Position numbers and translations under genes: made by a program | Source: Methanosarcinales archaeon | GTDB taxonomy: Archaea > Halobacteriota > Methanosarcinia > Methanosarcinales > Methanogasteraceae | Assembly: GCA_030672345.1 (NCBI GenBank) | Contig: DAOVGO010000176.1 | Location: 1 to 14,071 of the forward strand | Direction: 5' to 3' | Length of the DNA: 14,071 nucleotides | Shown: piece by piece, positions 6,361 through 12,275 of the stretch | Layout of the letters: each line of letters begins with the position of its first letter | Position numbering within the stretch: position 1 is the stretch's first letter | Notes under the pieces: generated by a model | Told to the model about the DNA's origin: nothing | Databases searched by the model: none | What the model saw: the letters and a program-made list of their open reading frames with translations, nothing else

Positions 6361-7650
6361 TTATTTTGTTACATATCTGGTTTTTAACTCCTTTATTCTC
6401 TGGACGGTCTGTTTCCACTGCTGTTCCAGATCGTTGCCTGCCTCGTTTCCTGCTAAATCCGGCGAGCCAGGGATATCTCCATTGTCAGGAAATGCCGGCA
6501 TCTGGTCCGGATCGTCATCAAACGGACTGCTGCCTGCCAAATCCGCCGCGTCAGACAGCTCCGCAGCATCGGACAGCCCGGGGAACCCCACACTCGGAGA
6601 TGCTAACTCAGATTCAAGCTCAGCAGTCTGGCTATCCATCGAATCGGCTGAATCAGGCAATCCACCGTCGTCTGGCAATCCTGGGAACCCTGAACCCTGC
6701 GCTGTCGGTTCGGATTCAGGTTCCAGCATCTGGCTATCCATCGAATCAAACGAATCTTCCGCCGCGTCAGACAGCTCCGCATCATCTGACAGCCCGGGGA
6801 ACTCCACACTCGGAGATGCTAACTCAGATTCAAGCGCAGGAGTCTGACTGTCCATTAAATCTGCTGAACCAGGCAATCCACCGTCGTCTGGTAATCCTGG
6901 GAACCCTGAACCCTGCACTGCCGGTTCGGATTCGGGTTCTGGTGTCTGGTTATCCATCGAACCAACCGAATATCCGGTCACCTCATACGCGGACACCGGA
7001 ATCTCGATGATCGTATTGGTTTCCGACGCTTTCTGAGATACCTGCTCTGGCTCTGTTTCGATCGTATCGATCGCTGTTGCTTCAAACTCTGCTGGTCCCG
7101 GTGTTTTTTCAGGTGTGGCGACCGCAACCACTTCCTCCGCATCATCCGTGCTTTCAGATAGGGTGATTGTTTCGGGCTCCGTACGATCGAGTGTTTCATG
7201 AGACACCTGCTCCGGCTCTGTTTCGGTCGCATAGACTGATGTTGCTTCAACCTCTGCTGGTTCAGGCGTTTTTTCGGGTGTGGCGACCGCAACCACCTCT
7301 TCTACATCATCCGTGCTTTCGATCAGGGATATTGTTTCGGCTTCGGCTCGACCCAGCGCCTCGTTCACCGCATCGACAACTTCGGTCTCGCAGGTATCAG
7401 ATTCCTGATCCTGCTCATTATCATGCATCTTTCTCAGAATATCGAGAGCCATCACCGCAATGTCTCGGTTCTCACGGAACAACACGTCAGTTTCAAGTAT
7501 TGTGCGCACGTTTTCGAGTTTGACGTAGTCTGCAAGCAGATCAACCGTTTTAAGCACGCCTTTGAGCTCGGCATAGTTTGTAGGGGCGAGAATATCACTT
7601 AATAACGTCGTTATGTGCTGATCAATACCATTCTCATTATCGGTCTGCAT
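6361..7650 (-). CDS. Acidic tandem-repeat protein of unknown function
   Basis: 429 residues, family not recognised. Residues 1-80 look like a compact helical domain (IDQHITTLLSDIL, LKGVLKTVDLLADY, RDIAVMALDILRKMH). Residues 102-211 are two copies of a 55-residue Glu/Thr/Val/Pro-rich repeat (core EEVVAVATPEKTP). Residues 231-374 are two copies of a 72-residue repeat, each made of two related half-units (GFPGLPDDGGLP and FPGLSD-AELSDAA). The C-terminus ends in a basic helix (QQWKQTVQRIKELKTRYVTK). The middle is strongly acidic, Pro/Ser/Gly-rich and probably disordered. There is no signal peptide or membrane segment, so it is probably cytoplasmic. The frame is open up to 7797 through the tRNA gene, but that part cannot be coding. 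ATG at 7650 has GGGGAG 4 nt upstream and a TATA-like box; ATG at 7662 is the alternative. The two repeat families may act as flexible spacers or binding arrays between the terminal domains; this is inference. Confidence 0.75.
   Translation of the reverse strand: MQTDNENGIDQHITTLLSDILAPTNYAELKGVLKTVDLLADYVKLENVRTILETDVLFRENRDIAVMALDILRKMHDNEQDQESDTCETEVVDAVNEALGRAEAETISLIESTDDVEEVVAVATPEKTPEPAEVEATSVYATETEPEQVSHETLDRTEPETITLSESTDDAEEVVAVATPEKTPGPAEFEATAIDTIETEPEQVSQKASETNTIIEIPVSAYEVTGYSVGSMDNQTPEPESEPAVQGSGFPGLPDDGGLPGSADLMDSQTPALESELASPSVEFPGLSDDAELSDAAEDSFDSMDSQMLEPESEPTAQGSGFPGLPDDGGLPDSADSMDSQTAELESELASPSVGFPGLSDAAELSDAADLAGSSPFDDDPDQMPAFPDNGDIPGSPDLAGNEAGNDLEQQWKQTVQRIKELKTRYVTK
6529..6960 (-). 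repeat. Two tandem copies of a 216-bp coding repeat
   Basis: The copies (6745-6960 and 6529-6744) encode 72 residues each. Marker segments such as AGGCAATCCACCGTCGTCTGG (plus strand) recur exactly 216 bp apart (6655 and 6871). Each copy consists of two related half-units of about 35-37 residues, so the structure is a duplicated duplication. Nucleotide identity between the copies is high, including at silent positions, suggesting recent duplication or gene conversion. Confidence 0.9.
7018..7347 (-). repeat. Two tandem copies of a 165-bp coding repeat
   Basis: The copies (7183-7347 and 7018-7182) encode 55 residues each. The segment GTGTGGCGACCGCAACCAC (plus strand) recurs 165 bp apart (7113 and 7278). 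The repeat is unrelated in sequence to the 216-bp repeat further along the same gene. Confidence 0.88.
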
Positions 7651-7681
7651 ACTACTCCCCATACAGTAATCTGACAGAATC

Positions 7682-7692
7682 CCATAAATAGT
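7682..7692 (-). promoter_or_regulatory. Putative TATA box of the acidic repeat gene
   Basis: Minus-strand ACTATTTATGG lies between the tRNA 3' end (7700) and the gene start. A transcription start about 25 nt downstream would fall near 7661, leaving a short leader that contains GGGGAG. This supports ATG 7650 over ATG 7662. Confidence 0.35.
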
Positions 7693-7699
7693 TTTGTAT

Positions 7700-7783
7700 G
7701 CGGGGGGTGGGATTCGAACCCACGAACTCCTACGAGAATAGGCCCTGAACCTATCGCCTTTGACCTGGCTGGGCAACCCCCGC
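7700..7783 (-). tRNA. tRNA-Leu (anticodon CAG)
   Basis: Read on the minus strand: acceptor arms GCGGGGG and CCCCCGC pair over 7 bp. A D-arm with GGTC loop bases follows. The anticodon stem is ATAGG/CCTAT, with the 7-base loop TTCAGGG giving anticodon CAG (reads CUG). A long variable arm marks a class II tRNA, and the T-arm is GTGGG/CCCAC with loop TTCGAAT. The length is 84 nt and CCA is not encoded. No intron is seen. The 5' end lies 6 nt after the rpo3 stop codon, so it is probably cut from the ribosomal-protein/rpo3 transcript by RNase P. Confidence 0.95.
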
Positions 7784-7789
7784 TTATTT

Positions 7790-8581
7790 TCAGTCAACGA
7801 TGCTCAGGTATTCGTCCAGCGCTTTTGCTCTGTTCTTGATGTTGTCGGCAGACCTCGTAATAAGTTCAACGATCGGCATCGAGCCATCAGACTCGGCTGT
7901 GAATATGAAGGAATCAGGATGTGTTCCAACAGTAATGGCTCCTTCGAGTTCGCATGTAGCCTCGCATAACTTGCAGAGCGAGCATGAGCGTTCGTCGGTT
8001 ACTTTGATTGTGGCATCGGCTGCCACCAGTATGCCGCGCGGGCATGCATCGACACACATACCGCAGGCATCACACGCATCAGAGACCACGATCCGCGGCA
8101 CGTTCTTGTATCCGCAGGCAACGCCTGCCTGCCATTTCGCATGATCGCGCCCGATGCCGGGTCTGGCAACCGCTTCAAGCGAGATTCGTTGCCCCTTGGT
8201 CAGCTTGACGATCGGCACCACCTCGGCTGCCACAATCAACGGGTCGGTAGATACCAGTTCTGTGGAATAGACGATCTTCGGACCCTCTGCGGACAATGTG
8301 AGTGAAACCTGACACTGCGGACAGCCCTCTCCGCCGCAGTCGCACTCCGATGGCAGTACATAAGAATCCAGGTCTGTTGTGAGCGGAACCAGTCCGAGAC
8401 GGAGTGCAAGCTGCTCATCAAAGAGCACAGAGGTGTTGTCATAGATGTTCACATAATCGATCGCAATCGTGGGCACCTCTGCAAGCATACACCGCCTGAT
8501 GCTGTTTGCGAACGCAGGCATCACGCCAGAAAGCACGAATCTTGCCTTGCGGTCGCCAAGCTCGATGATTTCCACATTCAT
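7790..8581 (-). CDS. rpo3: DNA-directed RNA polymerase subunit D (Rpo3)
   Basis: 263-residue archaeal counterpart of bacterial alpha and eukaryotic Rpb3. It dimerises with subunit L to start RNA polymerase assembly. The alpha-type dimerisation motif FANSIRRCMLAEVPT is at residues 24-38. A Cys-rich loop, C80/C82/C87/C90, sits in domain 2. The ferredoxin-like insert has two complete 4Fe-4S motifs, C170/C173/C176/C180 and C200/C203/C206/C210, as in Methanosarcina-type Rpo3; many other archaea keep one or none. The ATG overlaps the rpl19e stop as ATGA. In most archaea this gene follows rps13-rps4-rps11 and precedes rpl18e. Here it is the last protein gene of a different ribosomal cluster. Confidence 0.96.
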   Translation of the reverse strand: MNVEIIELGDRKARFVLSGVMPAFANSIRRCMLAEVPTIAIDYVNIYDNTSVLFDEQLALRLGLVPLTTDLDSYVLPSECDCGGEGCPQCQVSLTLSAEGPKIVYSTELVSTDPLIVAAEVVPIVKLTKGQRISLEAVARPGIGRDHAKWQAGVACGYKNVPRIVVSDACDACGMCVDACPRGILVAADATIKVTDERSCSLCKLCEATCELEGAITVGTHPDSFIFTAESDGSMPIVELITRSADNIKNRAKALDEYLSIVD

Positions 8582-9027
8582 TTGAGATATCCCTGTGCCG
8601 TAAGATGTGCATTGATATGCGCTACACTCTTGTATTCGCCGCCCTTAGCCCTCCGATACATCTTGCAGTAGACGTCCGGCGGAAGCGTTTTATCGTCGCG
8701 CAGTTCCCTGAGGCGGGCGCGCAGCGCACGAATCTTGGTGACCCATTCTCGTTTCCCTGGTGTTCTGGCACCCTTTCTGCCCTTCCGTGAGCCGTGCCCT
8801 GATCTGTGCCCATACTTCAGTTTCGCGTCCCTGATCCGTGCACGACCGCGGCTGACGCCTTTCACTGGCTTTGCCTTGATTGCGTCTGATTCGATCAGAT
8901 CCCTGATATCCTCCCGCGTGGTTGCAAGAGCGATGCTGGTTGCTTCACCAGGGTCGAGCCAGACCCGGTGCGCGCCGATGCCAAGGACGTTTGCGGCAAT
9001 ACGCCGTTGAGTGGTGAGATCGGTCAT
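8578..9027 (-). CDS. rpl19e: 50S ribosomal protein L19e
   Basis: 149 residues, the normal archaeal length. The start MTDLTTQRRIAANVLGIGAHRVWLDP is the family signature, and a basic middle (RSGHGSRKGRKGARTPGKREW) follows. The frame is open 40 codons further upstream inside rpl32e, but ATG 9027 overlaps the rpl32e stop as ATGA and has GGAGG about 10 nt before it. L19e belongs to the large ribosomal subunit and helps form a bridge to the small subunit. Normally followed by rpl18, here by rpo3. Confidence 0.95.
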   Translation of the reverse strand: MTDLTTQRRIAANVLGIGAHRVWLDPGEATSIALATTREDIRDLIESDAIKAKPVKGVSRGRARIRDAKLKYGHRSGHGSRKGRKGARTPGKREWVTKIRALRARLRELRDDKTLPPDVYCKMYRRAKGGEYKSVAHINAHLTAQGYLK

Positions 9028-9425
9028 TCTACCACGTCCTCCTTTGGCAGCGGATTCAATATCCGGATTCCAAGACCGTCTGCCGCCTCTTCGATGATCT
9101 GCCGTTTTCTCACGCCGACGGTGCGCGCGATCCTGGCAACCTGACACAATGGATCGACTGACTGCACATCCCTTGGATTTCTCACCAGCACCTCCTCAAA
9201 ACCGGACGGGTGCAGTCCTCTGACAGCGCGTGGGCTGCCGTACCCTACCTGCACGACCGCGCCCTTCGCAGCAATCCTCTTTCGCAGTTTGCTCTGCAAT
9301 CCTCTCGGGCGTCGCCAGTTATCATCCAGTTTCTTTTTCTTTTGATGATCGGTACGCTTAAATGTGGGCTTTTTGCTTTTTTGTCGTTTTCTGACATTTA
9401 ATAATCGTCTGGTCGCACCATCCAT
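9024..9425 (-). CDS. rpl32e: 50S ribosomal protein L32e
   Basis: 133 residues. The N-terminal part is very basic (RKRQKSKKPTFKR, HQKKKKLDDNWRRPRG), and the conserved globular part contains VQVGYGSPRAVRGLHPSG. ATG 9425 is chosen because AAGGTGATT lies directly upstream and upstream codons overlap rpl6. There are 10 nt between the rpl6 stop and this start. The order L6-L32e-L19e is the standard archaeal one. Confidence 0.94.
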   Translation of the reverse strand: MDGATRRLLNVRKRQKSKKPTFKRTDHQKKKKLDDNWRRPRGLQSKLRKRIAAKGAVVQVGYGSPRAVRGLHPSGFEEVLVRNPRDVQSVDPLCQVARIARTVGVRKRQIIEEAADGLGIRILNPLPKEDVVE

Positions 9426-9435
9426 TGTAATCACC

Positions 9436-9984
9436 TTACTCCACCGATTCCACCATCTCTTTCCCGACCACGTATATCCCGTCCTGAAACACTCGCGGAT
9501 CACGGGACTTGATCCTGGTCGCCTGCTCGATGTTTGCCGCAGTCTGCCCTACGAACTCCTTGTTGATGCCTGTGACGACCACCTCGTCGCCAGTCAGTGC
9601 CACATCGACTCCGGAGAGTATCCGCGCTGTCCGCTCCTTTTTCTCGCCAAGAAAGTTGCCTATTATGAGCCGGTCACCATCGACGCGCAATTGAATCGGG
9701 AAATGCGAATAGACCATCTTCATCCGGTATCGGTAGCCGCTGACAACTCCGTCGATCATGTTCCGGATGTGGGATGCGAGCGTGCCAATCATCGCTTTCT
9801 GTTTCTTTCGCACCATGGTGGTATCGACATATACATTCTGTTCGATCTGCTGGATGATGAGGTGCGGATACCACAATTCACGGGTGATCTCTCCATTCGG
9901 ACCCGACACCGTAACCGACCTCCCATCGATCGAAACATCCACATTATCCGGTATTGCAATCGTTTTTTTGAGTTCTTTTGCCAT
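9436..9984 (-). CDS. rpl6: 50S ribosomal protein L6 (uL6)
   Basis: 182 residues. It begins MAKELKKTIAIPDNVDVSIDG and has the two-fold repeated L6 fold (VTVSGPNGEI near 24-33; VVVTGINKEFVGQTAANIEQ near 136-155). The C-terminal part carries DPRVFQDGIYVVGKE, typical of archaeal L6. ATG 9984 has AGGTGG 6 nt upstream; the longer open frame overlaps rps8 and is not coding. Large-subunit protein near the sarcin-ricin region. Confidence 0.95.
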   Translation of the reverse strand: MAKELKKTIAIPDNVDVSIDGRSVTVSGPNGEITRELWYPHLIIQQIEQNVYVDTTMVRKKQKAMIGTLASHIRNMIDGVVSGYRYRMKMVYSHFPIQLRVDGDRLIIGNFLGEKKERTARILSGVDVALTGDEVVVTGINKEFVGQTAANIEQATRIKSRDPRVFQDGIYVVGKEMVESVE

Positions 9985-9992
9985 TATTCCAC

Positions 9993-10385
9993 CTAATACA
10001 CATAAGCGAGGAGCTGCCCTCCGACCGCCTTCTCTCGAGCGTCGTGGTGCGATAATATGCCGTTTGATGTCGTCAATATCAGAGCGCCGAAGTTCCTCGC
10101 CGGCAGAAATCGCTTCTCCCATTTTTCAAGATCGGTTCGCTTGACCGAAAATCTTGGCTTGATCACCTTGCAGTCGTTGATCTTTCCGCTGAGGCGCACC
10201 CTGAAGATGCCTGCTTTCCCATCCTCGATGAACTCGTATTCGTCAATATATCCCTGGCTCTGAATCACGCTCAACACGTTGCCGATGAGTTTTGAGGCAG
10301 GGCATATAATGCATTCGCCCTTTCCGGTCCTCTCTGCATTCCGTATGGTTGATAGCGCGTCAGCGAGCGGGTCAAGTAATACCAT
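9993..10385 (-). CDS. rps8: 30S ribosomal protein S8 (uS8)
   Basis: 130 residues starting MVLLDPLADALSTIRNAE, as in archaeal S8. KPRFSVKRTDLEKWEKRFLPA and the C-terminal GGQLLAYVY end are conserved. ATG 10385 is preferred over the upstream ATG at 10406, because GAGGTGACT lies just before it and family members start here. 17 nt separate it from rps14. It binds helix 21 of 16S rRNA. Confidence 0.95.
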   Translation of the reverse strand: MVLLDPLADALSTIRNAERTGKGECIICPASKLIGNVLSVIQSQGYIDEYEFIEDGKAGIFRVRLSGKINDCKVIKPRFSVKRTDLEKWEKRFLPARNFGALILTTSNGILSHHDAREKAVGGQLLAYVY

Positions 10386-10402
10386 TAAAGTCACCTCGTT
10401 TG

Positions 10403-10552
10403 TCAATTATATTTTTCAAATCCCATCTCTTTTGCGATCTCTCTGAAACACTGGCGACAGAGATATATGCGGTATCTCCGGATCAGCCCCTGTTTCCTGC
10501 CACACCGCTTGCACACATTCACAGCCCCGCCAGTGGTAACATTCTCACTCAT
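10403..10552 (-). CDS. rps14: 30S ribosomal protein S14 (uS14, zinc-binding)
   Basis: 49 residues with four zinc ligands, C14/C17 and C32/C35 (VCKRCG...LCRQCF), the short archaeal type. ATG 10552 overlaps the rpl5 stop as ATGA and follows a full GGAGGTG ribosome binding site. The frame is open 12 codons further upstream, but that part lies within rpl5. Confidence 0.94.
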   Translation of the reverse strand: MSENVTTGGAVNVCKRCGRKQGLIRRYRIYLCRQCFREIAKEMGFEKYN

Positions 10553-11064
10553 TCGAGCACCTCCAAGTTGTATCGATCGCGCATCCATGGGAGTGCATCC
10601 TTATCGGTCAATCTGTGATTATGCGAGATCTTCCGTTGCTGGATGCGGCGCCTGCTGACCCGATAACCAGGTCGCTTGAGGCTCACACAGACATCCATTC
10701 CGAAGATGCCGATATCCGGGTCGTAAGCCATATTGGGGAAATCGGTGTGCTCTTCGATCCCGAAAGACACATTGCCGGTCGCATCGAACTGTGACGCATA
10801 TAATTTATGATCGATAGCAGCAAGCGCAGCATCAAGGAATGTATAAGCCTTTTCTCCGCGAAGCGTGACTTTGCAGCCGATCGGCTCTCCTTGCCTGATA
10901 CCATAGGTAGGAATACGGGACTTTGAGAGCGTTCTCACGTTCTTCTGGCGGGTGATCTCGAAAAGAATGTTCTCGGCGTTTAACAGACGCTGTCCGCTCT
11001 CGCCCACTCCGAAATGCACGGTCACCTTATCAATCTCGATCTCGCGCATCCTGGTTTCAGTCAA
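10549..11064 (-). CDS. rpl5: 50S ribosomal protein L5 (uL5), TTG start
   Basis: 171 residues. VTVHFGVGESGQRLLNAE, IPTYGIRQGEPIGCKVTLRG and NVSFGIEEHTDFPNM are L5 signatures of the Methanosarcinales kind. The protein contacts 5S rRNA. No ATG exists at the expected start. TTG 11064 follows AGGTGAT with 4 nt spacing and lies right after an in-frame stop. The next ATG, at 11049, would be 19 nt from that site and drops five residues. The start overlaps the rps4e end by 8 nt. Confidence 0.93.
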   Translation of the reverse strand: MTETRMREIEIDKVTVHFGVGESGQRLLNAENILFEITRQKNVRTLSKSRIPTYGIRQGEPIGCKVTLRGEKAYTFLDAALAAIDHKLYASQFDATGNVSFGIEEHTDFPNMAYDPDIGIFGMDVCVSLKRPGYRVSRRRIQQRKISHNHRLTDKDALPWMRDRYNLEVLE

Positions 11065-11776
11065 TCACATCACCTTTTTCGCCAAGAAGCTCTATTTCAG
11101 GCGTGTTTTTGCCGATCACGAACACATAATCCTCAACCGTCTCAAAATCGTACGTGCTCCTGAGAGATACCGTATTTGGCATCGAACTTCGCACCTTTTT
11201 GATCTCCTTGATCGTTGCGAGTTCTCCGGAGTGTGCTCCGCCGGTGATCAGGGCGAGGTTGCCAGGTTTGTAGACGAGATGCTGGAGAACCTTTCGTTCA
11301 GGAAGCGAAACAAGTACCGAATCAGATGTACGGTAAGAAAATTCATCCGAAATGATATTTGAACCGTCATGGAGGTTTAACTGAATAGCCCCTCCCTTCA
11401 CGTTTGTTTTGTCGTTAATCCTGTACAATTTAATCCCCGAATCACTGACTTTATGGAGTATGAGTCTCTGTTTTCTGTCCAAAAGGACTCTGTATGACGA
11501 ATCGATCTTTGGCATGGTTATGATATCGAAAAGCCCCACCGGAAATCTATGATCACGCACAATGCTGCCATCGACCATAACATTCCCGTCATGCAGGATC
11601 CTCCTCACCTCTCTGCTTGAATTTGCAAGTTTCAATATGTCTCGTATGACCACTAATAGAGGAATGCTCTTTGATCCTGAATGCGGTCCAGGTGCGGATT
11701 TGACAGCGAATTTGTGTGTCTTTCTCGGTATGTTCCACGATTTTGGTATTGAAAGTCTTTTCTGATGCCTGTTCAC
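11057..11776 (-). CDS. rps4e: 30S ribosomal protein S4e, GTG start
   Basis: 239 residues. NRHQKRLSIPKSW and KTHKFAVKSAPGPHS form the conserved S4e N-terminus. An S4 RNA-binding domain follows at about 40-100, and a KOW-like segment (PGNLALITGGAHSGELATI) lies near 170-190. I place the start at GTG 11776 because homologues begin two to three residues before HQKR and GGTGAT lies 4 nt upstream. GTG 11785, overlapping the rpl24 stop, is the alternative and adds three residues. Confidence 0.92.
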   Translation of the reverse strand: MNRHQKRLSIPKSWNIPRKTHKFAVKSAPGPHSGSKSIPLLVVIRDILKLANSSREVRRILHDGNVMVDGSIVRDHRFPVGLFDIITMPKIDSSYRVLLDRKQRLILHKVSDSGIKLYRINDKTNVKGGAIQLNLHDGSNIISDEFSYRTSDSVLVSLPERKVLQHLVYKPGNLALITGGAHSGELATIKEIKKVRSSMPNTVSLRSTYDFETVEDYVFVIGKNTPEIELLGEKGDVID

Positions 11777-11781
11777 TAAAA

Positions 11782-12135
11782 TCACCCTTGTTCGAGTGTC
11801 TGTTCTCTCATTTCATCCTCGAGGTTCAGTTTGGTTATCATCACGTTCGACGGATATACTGGTCTTGGAACCTCTTCTCCGTTCGCCTTAAATAATGTTG
11901 CGCCATCGATCGCGAGCGTACAATCCTTGAGATGAAGTCGCTCAACCTTCCCTTCTGTGCCTGCGTATTCGCCACGCATGATTTTTACGGTGTCTCCGGT
12001 GCGAACACCAAACGTTCGCCGCCCATATTTCTCCCGCAGCGATTTGCTTAAATGGGCTCTCATAAATTTTTGTCTTTTATGCAGAGGAGCTTGATACCGT
12101 GCTTTTCTCTGCTTTCTCGGCTGTTTGGATTTCAT
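11782..12135 (-). CDS. rpl24: 50S ribosomal protein L24 (uL24)
   Basis: 117 residues. The basic N-terminus (QPRKQRKARYQAPLHKRQK) is typical of archaea. The KOW motif TGDTVKIMRGEYAGTEGKV is at about 46-64. It is an early assembly protein of the large subunit. ATG 12135 has no clear ribosome binding site, but a TATA-like box sits about 29 nt upstream, so the message is probably leaderless or nearly so. It is the first gene of the run; the usual upstream neighbours rps17 and rpl14 are replaced by a divergent transporter gene. Confidence 0.95.
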   Translation of the reverse strand: MKSKQPRKQRKARYQAPLHKRQKFMRAHLSKSLREKYGRRTFGVRTGDTVKIMRGEYAGTEGKVERLHLKDCTLAIDGATLFKANGEEVPRPVYPSNVMITKLNLEDEMREQTLEQG

Positions 12136-12159
12136 GATCCATACAATTTGTTGTTATGG

Positions 12160-12168
12160 TATATCTAT
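12160..12168 (-). promoter_or_regulatory. Putative TATA box of the rpl24-rpo3-tRNA run
   Basis: Minus-strand ATAGATATA centred about 29 nt before the rpl24 ATG. It predicts a leader of only a few nt. It would drive about 4.4 kb of closely packed genes down to the tRNA at 7700. Confidence 0.45.
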
Positions 12169-12196
12169 GTTTCCGATGCTCGGCGGCAGTCGTTAA

Positions 12197-12221
12197 CTTG
12201 CAGGTGGCAACCTTGCACACC
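12197..12221. repeat. Short direct and inverted repeats between divergent genes
   Basis: CTTGCA occurs at 12197-12202 and 12212-12217. Overlapping it, GGTGGCAA (12203-12210) and TTGC-A-CACC (12213-12221) are complementary with one bulge. The element lies between the rpl24 promoter and the antiporter start, and could be an operator. No regulator is known from the sequence. Confidence 0.3.
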
Positions 12222-12275
12222 ACAATCACCTTATGCAGTCACCGCACATATCTCATAGAGCGTGATCTGGGCACC

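Noticed and set aside
6192..7010. Long plus-strand open frame (272 codons), and another at 6317-6847, opposite the acidic repeat gene
   Set aside because: The protein simply mirrors the repeats of the minus-strand gene, is low-complexity Ser/Pro/His-rich, and has no promoter or ribosome binding site of its own.
6529..7347. Possible CRISPR array
   Set aside because: Periods are 165 and 216 bp, both multiples of three inside one reading frame, with no unique spacers; they are coding tandem repeats.
7651..7797. N-terminal extension of the acidic protein up to 7797
   Set aside because: The extra codons run through the tRNA-Leu gene and into the end of rpo3; a good start with a ribosome binding site exists at 7650.
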